Below, piece after piece: positions 52,699 through 61,352 of a DNA stretch of 64,000 nt (positions are counted from its first letter, which is position 1; the number at the start of each line of letters is the position of its first letter). Under the pieces are notes generated by a model. The model did not search any database. It was not told the origin of the DNA and worked only from the letters and a program-made list of their open reading frames with translations. Made by a program: the position numbers and the translations under genes. Source of the stretch: Bartonella callosciuri (GTDB taxonomy: Bacteria > Pseudomonadota > Alphaproteobacteria > Rhizobiales > Rhizobiaceae); contig NZ_JACHIM010000003.1 of assembly GCF_014203215.1 (NCBI RefSeq), positions 214,082 through 278,081 of the forward strand, written 5' to 3'.

Positions 52699-53919
52699 TT
52701 ATGCGTAGCGTTGGAAAATGAGCGTTGCATTAGTACCGCCAAAACCAAATGTATTTGACAATACAGTATTAAGTTGTTGATGATCACGACGTTTACGAAC
52801 AATAGGCATATCAGCAAAAGCTGGATCAAGCTCTTCGATATGAGCGCTCTCGCAAATAAAATTATGATTCATCATTAACAGTGTATAGATTGCTTCTTGA
52901 ACACCTGCTGCTCCCAAAGAATGTCCTGTCAGAGATTTTGTGGCAGAAATTGGTGGGCATTTATCACCTCCTCCAAAAATACGACGGATTGCCTCTATTT
53001 CAGGAGGATCACCAACAGGTGTTGCTGTTGCATGAGGATTAATATAATCAATTTTATCCTTTACGGTAGAAAGCGCCATGCGCATGCACCGTTCTGCTCC
53101 CTCACCTGATGGAGAAACCATATCATACCCATCGGATGTAGCACCATATCCAACAATTTCTCCATAGATTTTCGCACCACGTGCTTTAGCAAGTTCTAGC
53201 TCTTCCAGAACCAAAACACCTGCCCCTCCAGCAATAACAAATCCATCGCGATTGGCATCATAGGCACGTGAAGCTTTTTCCGGTATGTCGTTATATTTGC
53301 TGGACATAGCGCCCATAGCATCGAATAATACAGATAACGTCCAATCAAGATCTTCGCAACCACCGGCAAAGATACGATCCTGCTTACCGTATTGTATTAA
53401 TTCATAAGCATTGCCAATACAATGGTTAGAAGTAGCACAAGCCGAAGAAATTGAATAATTCACTCCTTTAACTTTAAAAAAAGTTGCAAGCGTTGCAGAT
53501 GCTGTAGAACTCATTGCTTTAGGCACGACAAAAGGGCCAACGCGCTTTGGACCTTTTTGGCATGTAATGTCAGCAGCTTCAACGATTGATTGAGTTGAAG
53601 CACCTCCAGAACCCATAATAATACCCGTGCGTTCATTTGACACTTCATGAAGTTCTAAACCTGCATCAACAATCGCTTGATCCATAGCGATATGATTCCA
53701 AGCAGTTCCACGTCCATGAAAACGCAAAGCACGCCGATCAACCAACTCTTCTATATTAATATCAGGTCTGCCATAAACTCTGCTACGAAAACCTAATTCA
53801 GCATACTGGGGCGCATAAGAAATTCCGGATTTTGCTTCATATAAACTGGCTAAAACGGCCTCTGGGTTATTTCCGATTGCTGAGACAATTCCCATTCCGG
53901 TTATAACAACTCGACGCAT
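52699..53919 (-). CDS. fabB: Beta-ketoacyl-ACP synthase I
   Basis: Condenses malonyl-ACP with acyl-ACP and elongates the unsaturated intermediate made by FabA. The 406-residue protein has the nucleophile Cys161 in [18 protein letters not shown], His296 in [11 protein letters not shown], and Lys328 and His333 in [12 protein letters not shown], at nearly the E. coli positions. The first histidine motif reads HATAT where E. coli has HGTST. It lies about 50 bp downstream of fabA, giving the pair needed for anaerobic-type unsaturated fatty acid synthesis. Confidence 0.96.
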   Translation of the reverse strand: MRRVVITGMGIVSAIGNNPEAVLASLYEAKSGISYAPQYAELGFRSRVYGRPDINIEELVDRRALRFHGRGTAWNHIAMDQAIVDAGLELHEVSNERTGIIMGSGGASTQSIVEAADITCQKGPKRVGPFVVPKAMSSTASATLATFFKVKGVNYSISSACATSNHCIGNAYELIQYGKQDRIFAGGCEDLDWTLSVLFDAMGAMSSKYNDIPEKASRAYDANRDGFVIAGGAGVLVLEELELAKARGAKIYGEIVGYGATSDGYDMVSPSGEGAERCMRMALSTVKDKIDYINPHATATPVGDPPEIEAIRRIFGGGDKCPPISATKSLTGHSLGAAGVQEAIYTLLMMNHNFICESAHIEELDPAFADMPIVRKRRDHQQLNTVLSNTFGFGGTNATLIFQRYA

Positions 53920-53972
53920 CCATACCTCCTTTCATACAGAATAACAAAATGTCTCTTTTAATGGAAATAATT

Positions 53973-54482
53973 TCAGTCTTCTTTAAATAAGGCAACACGT
54001 AAATCACTCGCTTTATAGATAGCTTCTCCATCTGCTTTTACCCACCCATCGGCTATTCCCAAGACCAAATTTCCACGCCGGATGCGTTTAAAATCTATTC
54101 CGTATTCGAGAAGTTGGGTTTGCGGAGTTACCATACCTGATAATTTTACTTCACCTGTTGATATAGCTCTTCCTTTACCTTGTTCACCTAGCCAACCGAG
54201 AAAAAAACCTGTTAATTGCCACATCCCATCTAAACCGAGACATCCTGGCATGACTGGATCACCTATAAAGTGGCAGTCAAAAAACCATAGGTCTGGAGTA
54301 ATGTCAAACTCAGCACGAACCATCCCTTTATCATATTCACCACCAGCTTCATTAATCTGGGTGATTCGATGAATCATCAACATTGGTGGTGCTGGTAATT
54401 GTGCATTACCCTTACCAAACATTTCGCCGCGAGCGCAGCTTAGAAGTTCTTCATAAGTATAGCAAGACTTTTGTTCAGCCAT
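53973..54482 (-). CDS. fabA: 3-hydroxydecanoyl-ACP dehydratase/isomerase
   Basis: Dehydrates 3-hydroxydecanoyl-ACP and isomerises the product to the cis-3 form, the branch point of unsaturated fatty acid synthesis. The 169-residue protein has the catalytic His71 in [15 protein letters not shown] and Asp85 in [10 protein letters not shown], at exactly the E. coli positions. It is first of fabA-fabB-fabI and divergent from irr, so the two promoters share about 230 bp. Confidence 0.97.
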   Translation of the reverse strand: MAEQKSCYTYEELLSCARGEMFGKGNAQLPAPPMLMIHRITQINEAGGEYDKGMVRAEFDITPDLWFFDCHFIGDPVMPGCLGLDGMWQLTGFFLGWLGEQGKGRAISTGEVKLSGMVTPQTQLLEYGIDFKRIRRGNLVLGIADGWVKADGEAIYKASDLRVALFKED

Positions 54483-54537
54483 TGTTACTCCATTTATTTA
54501 GGTACATTTTTATTTCTGCACTTTTCCCCAATCTACT

Positions 54538-54554
54538 TTTAGAGTAAATTTAAA
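54538..54554. promoter_or_regulatory. Candidate iron-control (ICE-like) site between fabA and irr
   Basis: TTTAGAGTAAATTTAAA resembles the rhizobial Irr element TTTAGAA-N3-TTCTAAA (11 of 14 defined positions). It lies between the divergent starts of fabA and irr. The match is imperfect. Confidence 0.35.
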
Positions 54555-54711
54555 GGAGAGGGAAATGATTTATATCATTTTTAATGACAAAAGCCCTTTT
54601 TTATGTATCCTACGTGGAGTGTTATTAAAAAAGGGAATAAAAATTATATCGTATTTTCCCATTTTTTATACTTTAACTTTATTTGAACAGCAATGTGTTG
54701 TGGTTTTTAAT

Positions 54712-55206
54712 ATGTCGGTGAGCACAGACAATTTAGGTTTGAATGAAGAACAACACCCTGCAAAAAATTGTAGGAAGGCTATGGGTTATTATTCTCTTTC
54801 TATATTAGAAAAACGTTTGCGTCAAAATGGTTTGCGACCAACACGCCAGCGGTTAGAACTTGCTAACATGATTTTTTCTCATGGCAACCGTCATATTGCG
54901 GCTGAAGAGCTCTATGAAGAGGCGGTGAGGGCAGGTGTGCCTGTGTCTTTAGCAACGGTTTATAATACGCTTCATCAATTTACGGAAGCAGGGTTATTAC
55001 GGATTATTGCCGTAGAAGGTACGAAAACTTGGTTTGATACCAACACGTCTGATCACTATCATTTTTATATAGAAGGCGAAAATCGTATTCTTGATATTCC
55101 TTGCAATTCTGAGGAAGCTCCTATTATTGGAAATTTACCTAAACCCCCGGAAGGTATGGAAATCTCGCATGTTGATTTGATCGTTCGATTAAAACAGAAA
55201 AGCTGA
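54712..55206 (+). CDS. irr: Iron response regulator Irr (Fur family)
   Basis: Heme-responsive Fur-family regulator that represses or activates iron, heme and Fe-S genes in Rhizobiales. The start at 54712 gives MSVSTDNLGLNEEQHPAKN and 164 residues, the family length; an open reading from 54565 would add 49 hydrophobic residues with no parallel. The winged-helix part contains GLRPTRQRLELANMIFSHGN and VPVSLATVYNTLHQFTEAGL, and the HXH heme/metal site is DHYHFY (His115, His117). The N-terminal heme regulatory motif with Cys-Pro known from Bradyrhizobium is absent. It is divergent from fabA, a conserved rhizobial arrangement. No clear Shine-Dalgarno precedes the chosen start. Confidence 0.93.
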   Translation: MSVSTDNLGLNEEQHPAKNCRKAMGYYSLSILEKRLRQNGLRPTRQRLELANMIFSHGNRHIAAEELYEEAVRAGVPVSLATVYNTLHQFTEAGLLRIIAVEGTKTWFDTNTSDHYHFYIEGENRILDIPCNSEEAPIIGNLPKPPEGMEISHVDLIVRLKQKS

Positions 55207-55269
55207 TTTTATTATAGGATAAAGAAAGTTCAATAGAGGATAAAAACTAAGTTTTTTTGGTTTGGAGAT

Positions 55270-55830
55270 TTACCAACCTTTTATTTTTTCATCAGGATAG
55301 ATTCCCCATAACTGGAGTTGGTGAAGCCATCCTCGGATATTATTAATTTTTAGTTCACACCAGTGGCCATCGCATTGGCGAATTTTACCAATGACATTAG
55401 GTTCTACTTCTGCTACAAGTTCTGCATTGTCTGTTGGGCTTTTGCGTAGCATCAGTCTTTTTGTTTTATCCTTTTGCCATGGAATAGTTATAGCGGTCCG
55501 CTTTCCTGATAAAAGCGATTGATATACCCACCCTTCATCACCTTCCGCATCACGAATTTTGCGCCATTGATCATATTCTTGAATGATTTCAATGGGTAAT
55601 CCCTGTTTTTTGTAGGTAAAGATGATAGAATAATTGCTTCCTGGTCCGACGCGCACATTAACACGAGTGGGTTTAATAGAAGCAAACCGTGGAAGTGGTA
55701 AACCACTTGGCCCTAGATTTTGATTGACTGTTTGTGCGTACAAAGAACAAGGTAGACTGAATACAAAGATTCCTACCATTAGGATACATGATGTGAACAC
55801 GAAGAATCGAAACAAGTTAAAATATTGCAC
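55270..55830 (-). CDS. Exported SH3-domain protein
   Basis: A 186-residue protein with an N-terminal signal or anchor helix (about 8-32, ending SLYAQ) and two bacterial SH3-like repeats. The first is clear (about 50-108: KPTRVNVRVGPGSNYSIIFT, then EYDQWRKIRDAEGDEGWVY). The second is weaker (about 122-180: RLMLRKSPTDNAELVAEVEP, then CDGHWCELKINNIRGWLHQ). Such domains often bind cell-wall peptides, so a periplasmic envelope role is likely but unproven. It is convergent with irr, a neighbour pair common in Rhizobiales. Confidence 0.85.
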   Translation of the reverse strand: MQYFNLFRFFVFTSCILMVGIFVFSLPCSLYAQTVNQNLGPSGLPLPRFASIKPTRVNVRVGPGSNYSIIFTYKKQGLPIEIIQEYDQWRKIRDAEGDEGWVYQSLLSGKRTAITIPWQKDKTKRLMLRKSPTDNAELVAEVEPNVIGKIRQCDGHWCELKINNIRGWLHQLQLWGIYPDEKIKGW

Positions 55831-56986
55831 ACTTAAACCCTTATTTTTTGTTTCTGCATGTTGGCAATCTAAGACTTGGAAGATAGGATTGAGAGCTGAT
55901 AAAGCTATGACATACTGCTAGTTAAAGAGATCTAAACAATGAGAAAATTGTTACAAAAATCACCGAATAAGTGAGACAAAAATTTGAGTTTCTTGATGCT
56001 TGCTTTTTTATTAGAGTGCAGCTTTAAATTAATGTTCAGTTTTCATGTAATCTTATACTTGATGGATAGCTTTCATGTGAGATCAGTTTTTATACGACAG
56101 ATGGGGATTAAAATATTATGTCTATCTGTCTGGTTTTTGCCTGAAACGGCAGTTGTATTCGTGTTATAAGAAAAAAATTGTTCAATAACAGTTTAATAAA
56201 GGTAATCGGTATGCGATTTAAAAATAGTTTTAGTATGGATGAAACATACGATTAATGAACTGTTTAAATGCAGGAGTATAAGCAACATTGAGGATTAATC
56301 TAAGATACAATGGGCCATTTATACTTCCACAAGCTTAAAGAGAGTGGTTTTTGCTGTTAACATTTCTTACAAACTTTTTAGTTTGGTTAGGTTATAGGAT
56401 AATATCACCGGATTAATTGGTAATGCTGTAATCTGCTAAACAGATAGAGGAGTTATCTGGGCACTTCTTAATTACAGATCGTTATAAAATGCTAAAAGTT
56501 ATAGATTTTCATCGTCTCGTTTAATAAGTTAAAGGGGAGCCCACGTCTCCAATATTATATCCCTTACGCACACGGCTGCATTTATGTATGTAGCTAATTT
56601 ATATTTTGCGATTTAAGCTAATTTAGAGGATTTAAAAGATGTTAAATGTTTGATAGCAGATGAGAAAATCATCTCAGGATTCGTGCATAAAGAAAAAGTT
56701 ATAATTAAGAGATAACAAAATGTCTTACGCGCAATACACATCATACATAACAAAAAACACGTCTAAGTGATGATCGGTTATTTCTACAATTTGAAATAAC
56801 AAGAGCTAAATAACTTTCACCAATATTCCAATAAAGAAAAAATCCAATCCGTATGTTCAGATAATATACACAACAAAAAAACAGCAAGAAAAACTAAAAA
56901 ATTCTACTTCTGTATTATATAAACTATCTAGATACTCTATCTACACCATCGCTAATATAACTTCAAAAAACATCAACGAAAATAGA
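55831..56986. other. Large AT-rich gap with no recognised gene
   Basis: About 1.15 kb between the SH3 protein and rpsU. One 61-codon plus-strand reading (55984-56169) is hydrophobic and low in complexity, and I do not accept it as a gene. No RNA, terminator or repeat was found. It may be the eroded site of a lost gene. Confidence 0.5.
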
Positions 56987-57220
56987 TTATCTTAATGCAG
57001 TATTCCGGCCGTTACTAACGAGACCTTCTCTTTGTGCACGCTTACGAGCAAGCTTACGCGTACGACGAACAGCTTCAGCCTTTTCTCGAGCACGCTTTTC
57101 CGATGGCTTTTCATAATATCCGCGCATTTTCATTTCACGGAAAATACCTTCACGTTGCATCTTTTTCTTCAGCGCACGCAAGGCTTGATCAACATTGTTA
57201 TCACGAACGAGTACTTGCAC
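56987..57220 (-). CDS. rpsU: 30S ribosomal protein S21
   Basis: Small basic protein of the 30S subunit that helps base pairing between mRNA and 16S rRNA. The 77-residue product has the family core [20 protein letters not shown] and [20 protein letters not shown], with a basic C-terminal extension typical of alphaproteobacteria. The initiator is GTG at 57220, with AGGA a few bases upstream. It lies downstream of fhs on the same strand, with an inverted repeat between. Confidence 0.95.
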   Translation of the reverse strand: MQVLVRDNNVDQALRALKKKMQREGIFREMKMRGYYEKPSEKRAREKAEAVRRTRKLARKRAQREGLVSNGRNTALR

Positions 57221-57271
57221 GGTCCATCCTGCTTTGTTTCAGTATCATAAATAATAGGTAAAATACCTTCT

Positions 57272-57297
57272 TCTCTTTAAAAAGACCTTTAAAGAGA
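57272..57297. repeat. Inverted repeat upstream of rpsU
   Basis: Perfect 10-bp arms TCTCTTTAAA/TTTAAAGAGA with a six-base spacer, 52 bp before the rpsU start. No T run follows on the minus strand, so it is more likely a leader structure or operator than the fhs terminator. Confidence 0.5.
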
Positions 57298-57409
57298 CAC
57301 ACTCTACGGGACACATATCACATAAACAAGGGCTTTGTCTATATTGCTTTTTAAAATTCTATTTTTTTTGCTATAAGACGTTATTTCAGATTGAGTTTAC
57401 GAGATAGTC

Positions 57410-59083
57410 CTATGAAAGCCCTTGAATCTGATCATGGTTGTCGAGATACATTTTTTCAGCGATAGGATAACGTGGTAAACCAGGCATGGTCATGACATCT
57501 CCACAAATGACAACAATGAAGCCTGCACCTGCCAAGAGACGCACTTCTCGTACAGGAATTTCAAAGTCAATAGGAGCGCCGTATTGTGTAGGATCAGAAG
57601 AGAAGGAATAGGGAGTTTTTGCCATACAAATAGGGTATGTGCCAAACTCTTCTTTTTGCCAAGATTCAAGTTGTTTGAGAATAGGATCAGCAATTACAGC
57701 ACCGCGACCACCATAGAGATTTTTTATAATAGAGTTAATTTTCTGAATGAGTGGAAGATCATCTTGATACAGAACTTTAAAATGGGACTCTTTTTCTTCA
57801 ATCAAGGTAATAAGCTCTTGCGCAAGTTCTATGGCGCCTTTGCCCCCTTTTTGCCAATGTTTGCAAAGAATAGCCTTATGTCCAGTTGTTGCAACTATTT
57901 TTTGTAACGTACTGATTTCGGCATCGCTATCGGTCTCAAAATGATTAATAGCGACAACACAAGGGATACCGTAATGCTCCATATTTTTGATATGTCGTAA
58001 AAGGTTGGCTGCTCCCTTTTGTAAAGCGGAGATATTCTCTTCTTTGAGATTATTTTTGTCCACACCACCATTCATCTTTAATGCGCGAATTGTTGCAACA
58101 ATGACGGTTGCATTTGGTGCAAGACCAGCTTGTCGACATTTAATATTAAAAAACTTTTCTGCTCCAAGATCAGCTCCAAATCCTGCTTCCGTAACAACAT
58201 AATCAGCGAGTTTTAAGGCCGTTTTTGTTGCTATAACGGAATTACAGCCATGAGCAATGTTAGCAAAAGGCCCTCCGTGAATAAGAACAGGATTATTTTC
58301 AATTGTTTGTACGAGATTAGGTTGTATAGCATCTTTGAGAAGAACTGTCATTGCACCTTCTGCATTGAGATCAGCAACTGTTACAGGTGTTTTATCATAA
58401 CGATAGGCGACAATAATTTTTTTGAGTCTTTGAGTAAGATCTTCTAGATTTTCAGCAAGACAAAAAATAGCCATAATCTCGGATGCAACAGTGATATCGA
58501 AACCTGTCTGACGTGGGAAACCGTTTGTTACTCCACCCAATGCAATAACAGTGTTGCGTAATGCACGGTCATTCATATCAAGAACGCGCCTCCAAACAAT
58601 ACGGCGTGGATCAATATTCAGAGTATTTCCCCAGTAAATATGATTATCGATCATTGCGGCAAGAAGATTGTGGGCAGCTGTAATAGCATGAAAGTCGCCA
58701 GTAAAATGCAAATTAAGATCATCCATTGGTACGACTTGGGCATAACCACCTCCAGCAGCACCACCTTTGATACCAAAACAGGGGCCTAAAGACGGTTCTC
58801 TCAAGGCGGCTATAGTTTTTTTTCCAATGAGATTGAGTGCATCATTGAGTCCAACCGTTGTTGTTGTTTTTCCTTCTCCGGCAGGCGTTGGATTGATTGC
58901 CGTGATGAGGATAAGTTTGCCATCGGGATTTTTATTGAGCGACTTTATGAACGCCGAAGAAATTTTAGCTTTATCATGTCCATAAGGGATGAGGTTTTCA
59001 TGTTTGATACCAATTTTTTGCGCAATTTCCGTGATATGTTGCTTTTGAGCAGTGCGGGCAATTTCAATATCTGTTTTAGGCAT
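57410..59083 (-). CDS. fhs: Formate-tetrahydrofolate ligase
   Basis: Forms 10-formyltetrahydrofolate from formate, THF and ATP for purine and formyl-Met-tRNA synthesis. The 557-residue protein is of normal length. The ATP loop is [14 protein letters not shown] (65-78), followed by [55 protein letters not shown] and the C-terminal [18 protein letters not shown]. It stands upstream of rpsU with about 190 bp between. The frame is intact. Confidence 0.97.
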   Translation of the reverse strand: MPKTDIEIARTAQKQHITEIAQKIGIKHENLIPYGHDKAKISSAFIKSLNKNPDGKLILITAINPTPAGEGKTTTTVGLNDALNLIGKKTIAALREPSLGPCFGIKGGAAGGGYAQVVPMDDLNLHFTGDFHAITAAHNLLAAMIDNHIYWGNTLNIDPRRIVWRRVLDMNDRALRNTVIALGGVTNGFPRQTGFDITVASEIMAIFCLAENLEDLTQRLKKIIVAYRYDKTPVTVADLNAEGAMTVLLKDAIQPNLVQTIENNPVLIHGGPFANIAHGCNSVIATKTALKLADYVVTEAGFGADLGAEKFFNIKCRQAGLAPNATVIVATIRALKMNGGVDKNNLKEENISALQKGAANLLRHIKNMEHYGIPCVVAINHFETDSDAEISTLQKIVATTGHKAILCKHWQKGGKGAIELAQELITLIEEKESHFKVLYQDDLPLIQKINSIIKNLYGGRGAVIADPILKQLESWQKEEFGTYPICMAKTPYSFSSDPTQYGAPIDFEIPVREVRLLAGAGFIVVICGDVMTMPGLPRYPIAEKMYLDNHDQIQGLS

Positions 59084-59735
59084 GGAAAAATTCTTTAAAC
59101 TTAGCTTTTTTGATCGAAAGTATTTATTATATAATCAGATAAGAGAGCCTATAGCACACAGAGATAAGATAAAACAGCATAAAAGTTGAGGACATATTGT
59201 GCCAATAGGAATGCTAAAGCAGAATAAAAAGCATTTTTGTAGGTTTTTCAGAAAAACGAATCTCTACATTTTTAATTCTGATAAGTCTTTAGAGGAAATG
59301 CGAGATTCAAGAAAACCATATTTATATCAAAATTATGAACTCTCCCAAAGAGCGCATTGTTACATTTTTAAGTTCTCTCAACAGTTCATTCTATTGGGAT
59401 TTTCTCTATCTGATTTTAAGAAAGAATGTTATATCTAGGAGAGTTTTATGGAAGAGGGCTTTGTTAAAATGTTGAAAGTTCTTCAAAGTAGGACAGAATA
59501 TCCTATTTTGGGCTTTAAAAAATGCAGGAGATCTTCAAAAACTTCCATTTTTAAGCAGTGAAAAACACGCTAAATTCTTACACATAAAAAATATTTTAGA
59601 AATACGTCCTGATTCGCAATTGAAACGTATAGATAATGATGCTGCTTGATAGCGCTATAGATGCTTGATATAAGGTGGTTTTATTTTTAAATAATTTTAT
59701 TAAATATTGAAAAGCATTGAAAAATTGTTATGAGA
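59084..59735. other. Gap between fhs and tRNA-Arg with possible gene debris
   Basis: About 650 bp. A 79-codon plus-strand reading (59199-59438) has no recognisable family. Downstream, AGGAG precedes an ATG at 59448, but the frame soon ends. In the next frame ALKNAGDLQKLPFLSSEKHA reads as protein-like up to a stop near 59650. This looks like a short broken gene of unknown type, with low certainty. Confidence 0.3.
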
Positions 59736-59812
59736 TGGCGCACCCGAAGAGATTCGAACTCCTGACCCCCAGATTCGTAGTCTGGTGCTCTATCCAGCTG
59801 AGCTACGGGTGC
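59736..59812 (-). tRNA. tRNA-Arg (anticodon ACG)
   Basis: A 77-nt cloverleaf on the minus strand with encoded CCA. The acceptor stem starts GCACCCG, the D arm contains AGCTCAGCTGGATAGAGC, the anticodon stem CCAGA/TCTGG encloses CTACGAA with anticodon ACG, and the T arm contains GAGTTCGAATC. The wobble A is normally edited to inosine by TadA, letting it read CGU, CGC and CGA. Confidence 0.96.
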
Positions 59813-60209
59813 ACACATTTTTAATTTCTTATCTTATTAAGACAAAGGGTTCCTAATCGTTTCATTGAAAAATTGCAAGTGAAACTTGGTTGAAATAAAA
59901 ATTTTATCTTTTTATTGATAATATATGTAAAAAAAAGGCTATCGTATCTTTTTGGTTTCAGGCGATTTTGTAAGGCCATTTCTTTATTTTGTGACCGGTA
60001 TGACTTAAGATGAGCGATAATTAGATGAACGATAATTAACTTGACGTCTTAGTTTATCAAAGATAGTCAAGCAAAAAATTGAGATATGTTTTTTGCGGTG
60101 GGGGCAATACATGCTACCTGCAGGTCGGTTTTTGCATGAAACTCGCATATTACTGTTGAGAACTGTTTCAGAAAAATTTGCATATTCATAATGCAGTAAG
60201 GGTAAATGT
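59813..60209. other. Upstream region of the RND efflux operon
   Basis: About 400 bp. TTGACG occurs at 60041-60046 without a convincing -10 at the right spacing. No regulator gene (such as tetR) or binding palindrome was recognised before the pump genes. Confidence 0.4.
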
Positions 60210-61352
60210 ATGGAGTTATTAAAAAAGGCCTTCCCACTGGTGTTGTTCGTTGTTGTTTTGATGATTACTTATTGGGCAGGGAAACAAAATTCAGAACAAC
60301 GCACTCCTTTAGTAGGTAAAGCAACAAGTGCATTGCATAAAACTTCAAAGATGACCATGGGAAGACCCCCAACAAATGTTGTCGTTGATTTTGTAAAGAT
60401 TCAAGACTTGTATGAAAAGTTGAATGTACTTGGAAGTGGACGAGCGTTTGCTGAGGTGGAGTTGACTCCTTTGTCATCGGGTATTGTTGATAAGCTTTTT
60501 GTATCAGCTGGTTCAAAAATACAAGCGGGTGATGTGATTGCAAAGCTTGATTCTAAAAAGGAGGAAATAGCGGCTGCAAAAGCAAAAGTACAACGTGATA
60601 ATAGTGCGTTAACGCTTTCCCGTATTCTTAAATTACGGGACAGCAAGATAGCGACAGAGGTTCAAGAAATTACCGCACGCTTAGAATTGGATAACGCGAA
60701 TTTGGTTTTACAGAATGCTGAGTTAGACCTCGATCGGCGAAAAATTCTTGCACCAATTAGTGGAGTCATTGGCATTTTACCTATTGATGAGGGCAATGTT
60801 GTGACCCTTAATACCATAATAGGTCGTATTGAGAATAGAGAACGTATTTTGGTTGATATATGGGTTCCTGAACGATACGCATTGCGTATTCATAAAGGAG
60901 ATGAGGTGACTGCAGCATTAACAGCGCAGCCAGATAAAACTTTTGTTGGTCATATTTATGCGATTGATAATATCGTTGATCCAGAAAGTCGCACGCTTCA
61001 TATTCAGGTTGAAATTAACAACGAAAAAGATACGCTCATGTCTGGTATGTCTTTTTCTGTTGCGTTGCAATTTTATGGTGGTTCTTTCCCTGTCGTTCAT
61101 CCTCTTGCAGTTCAATGGGATAGCAAAGGATCATTTGTTTGGCGTGTAAGAGAGGATAAGGTAGAGCCCATACCCGTGTCCATTATTCGACATACAGCAG
61201 ATCAGGTATTTGTGAAAGCACCCCTAAACAAAGGTGATCAAGTCGTTATTCAGGGAGTACAAATGCTTCATCCAGGAAGCAAGGTTACCATTAATGAGTC
61301 AAAGTCCTATCAACAGCAGTTATTAGTACCTCGTCGACGGGGTGTACAATGA
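60210..61352 (+). CDS. RND efflux periplasmic adaptor (membrane fusion protein)
   Basis: The adaptor subunit that links an inner membrane RND pump to an outer membrane channel. The 380-residue protein has an N-terminal membrane anchor (about 8-23). The lipoyl halves are ELTPLSSGIVDKLFVSAGSK with IQAGDVIAKLD, and DLDRRKILAPISGVIGILPI with EGNVV. A short alpha hairpin lies between them (about 115-165), and beta-barrel and membrane-proximal domains follow. It resembles the MexH/AcrA-like HlyD group. AAGGG lies upstream of the ATG. The stop overlaps the pump gene by 4 bp (ATGA), so both are translated together. Substrate unknown. Confidence 0.9.
   Translation: MELLKKAFPLVLFVVVLMITYWAGKQNSEQRTPLVGKATSALHKTSKMTMGRPPTNVVVDFVKIQDLYEKLNVLGSGRAFAEVELTPLSSGIVDKLFVSAGSKIQAGDVIAKLDSKKEEIAAAKAKVQRDNSALTLSRILKLRDSKIATEVQEITARLELDNANLVLQNAELDLDRRKILAPISGVIGILPIDEGNVVTLNTIIGRIENRERILVDIWVPERYALRIHKGDEVTAALTAQPDKTFVGHIYAIDNIVDPESRTLHIQVEINNEKDTLMSGMSFSVALQFYGGSFPVVHPLAVQWDSKGSFVWRVREDKVEPIPVSIIRHTADQVFVKAPLNKGDQVVIQGVQMLHPGSKVTINESKSYQQQLLVPRRRGVQ

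Noticed and set aside
55984-56169. A 61-codon plus-strand reading in the gap before rpsU
   Set aside because: Low-complexity hydrophobic composition with no ribosome-binding site or known relative.
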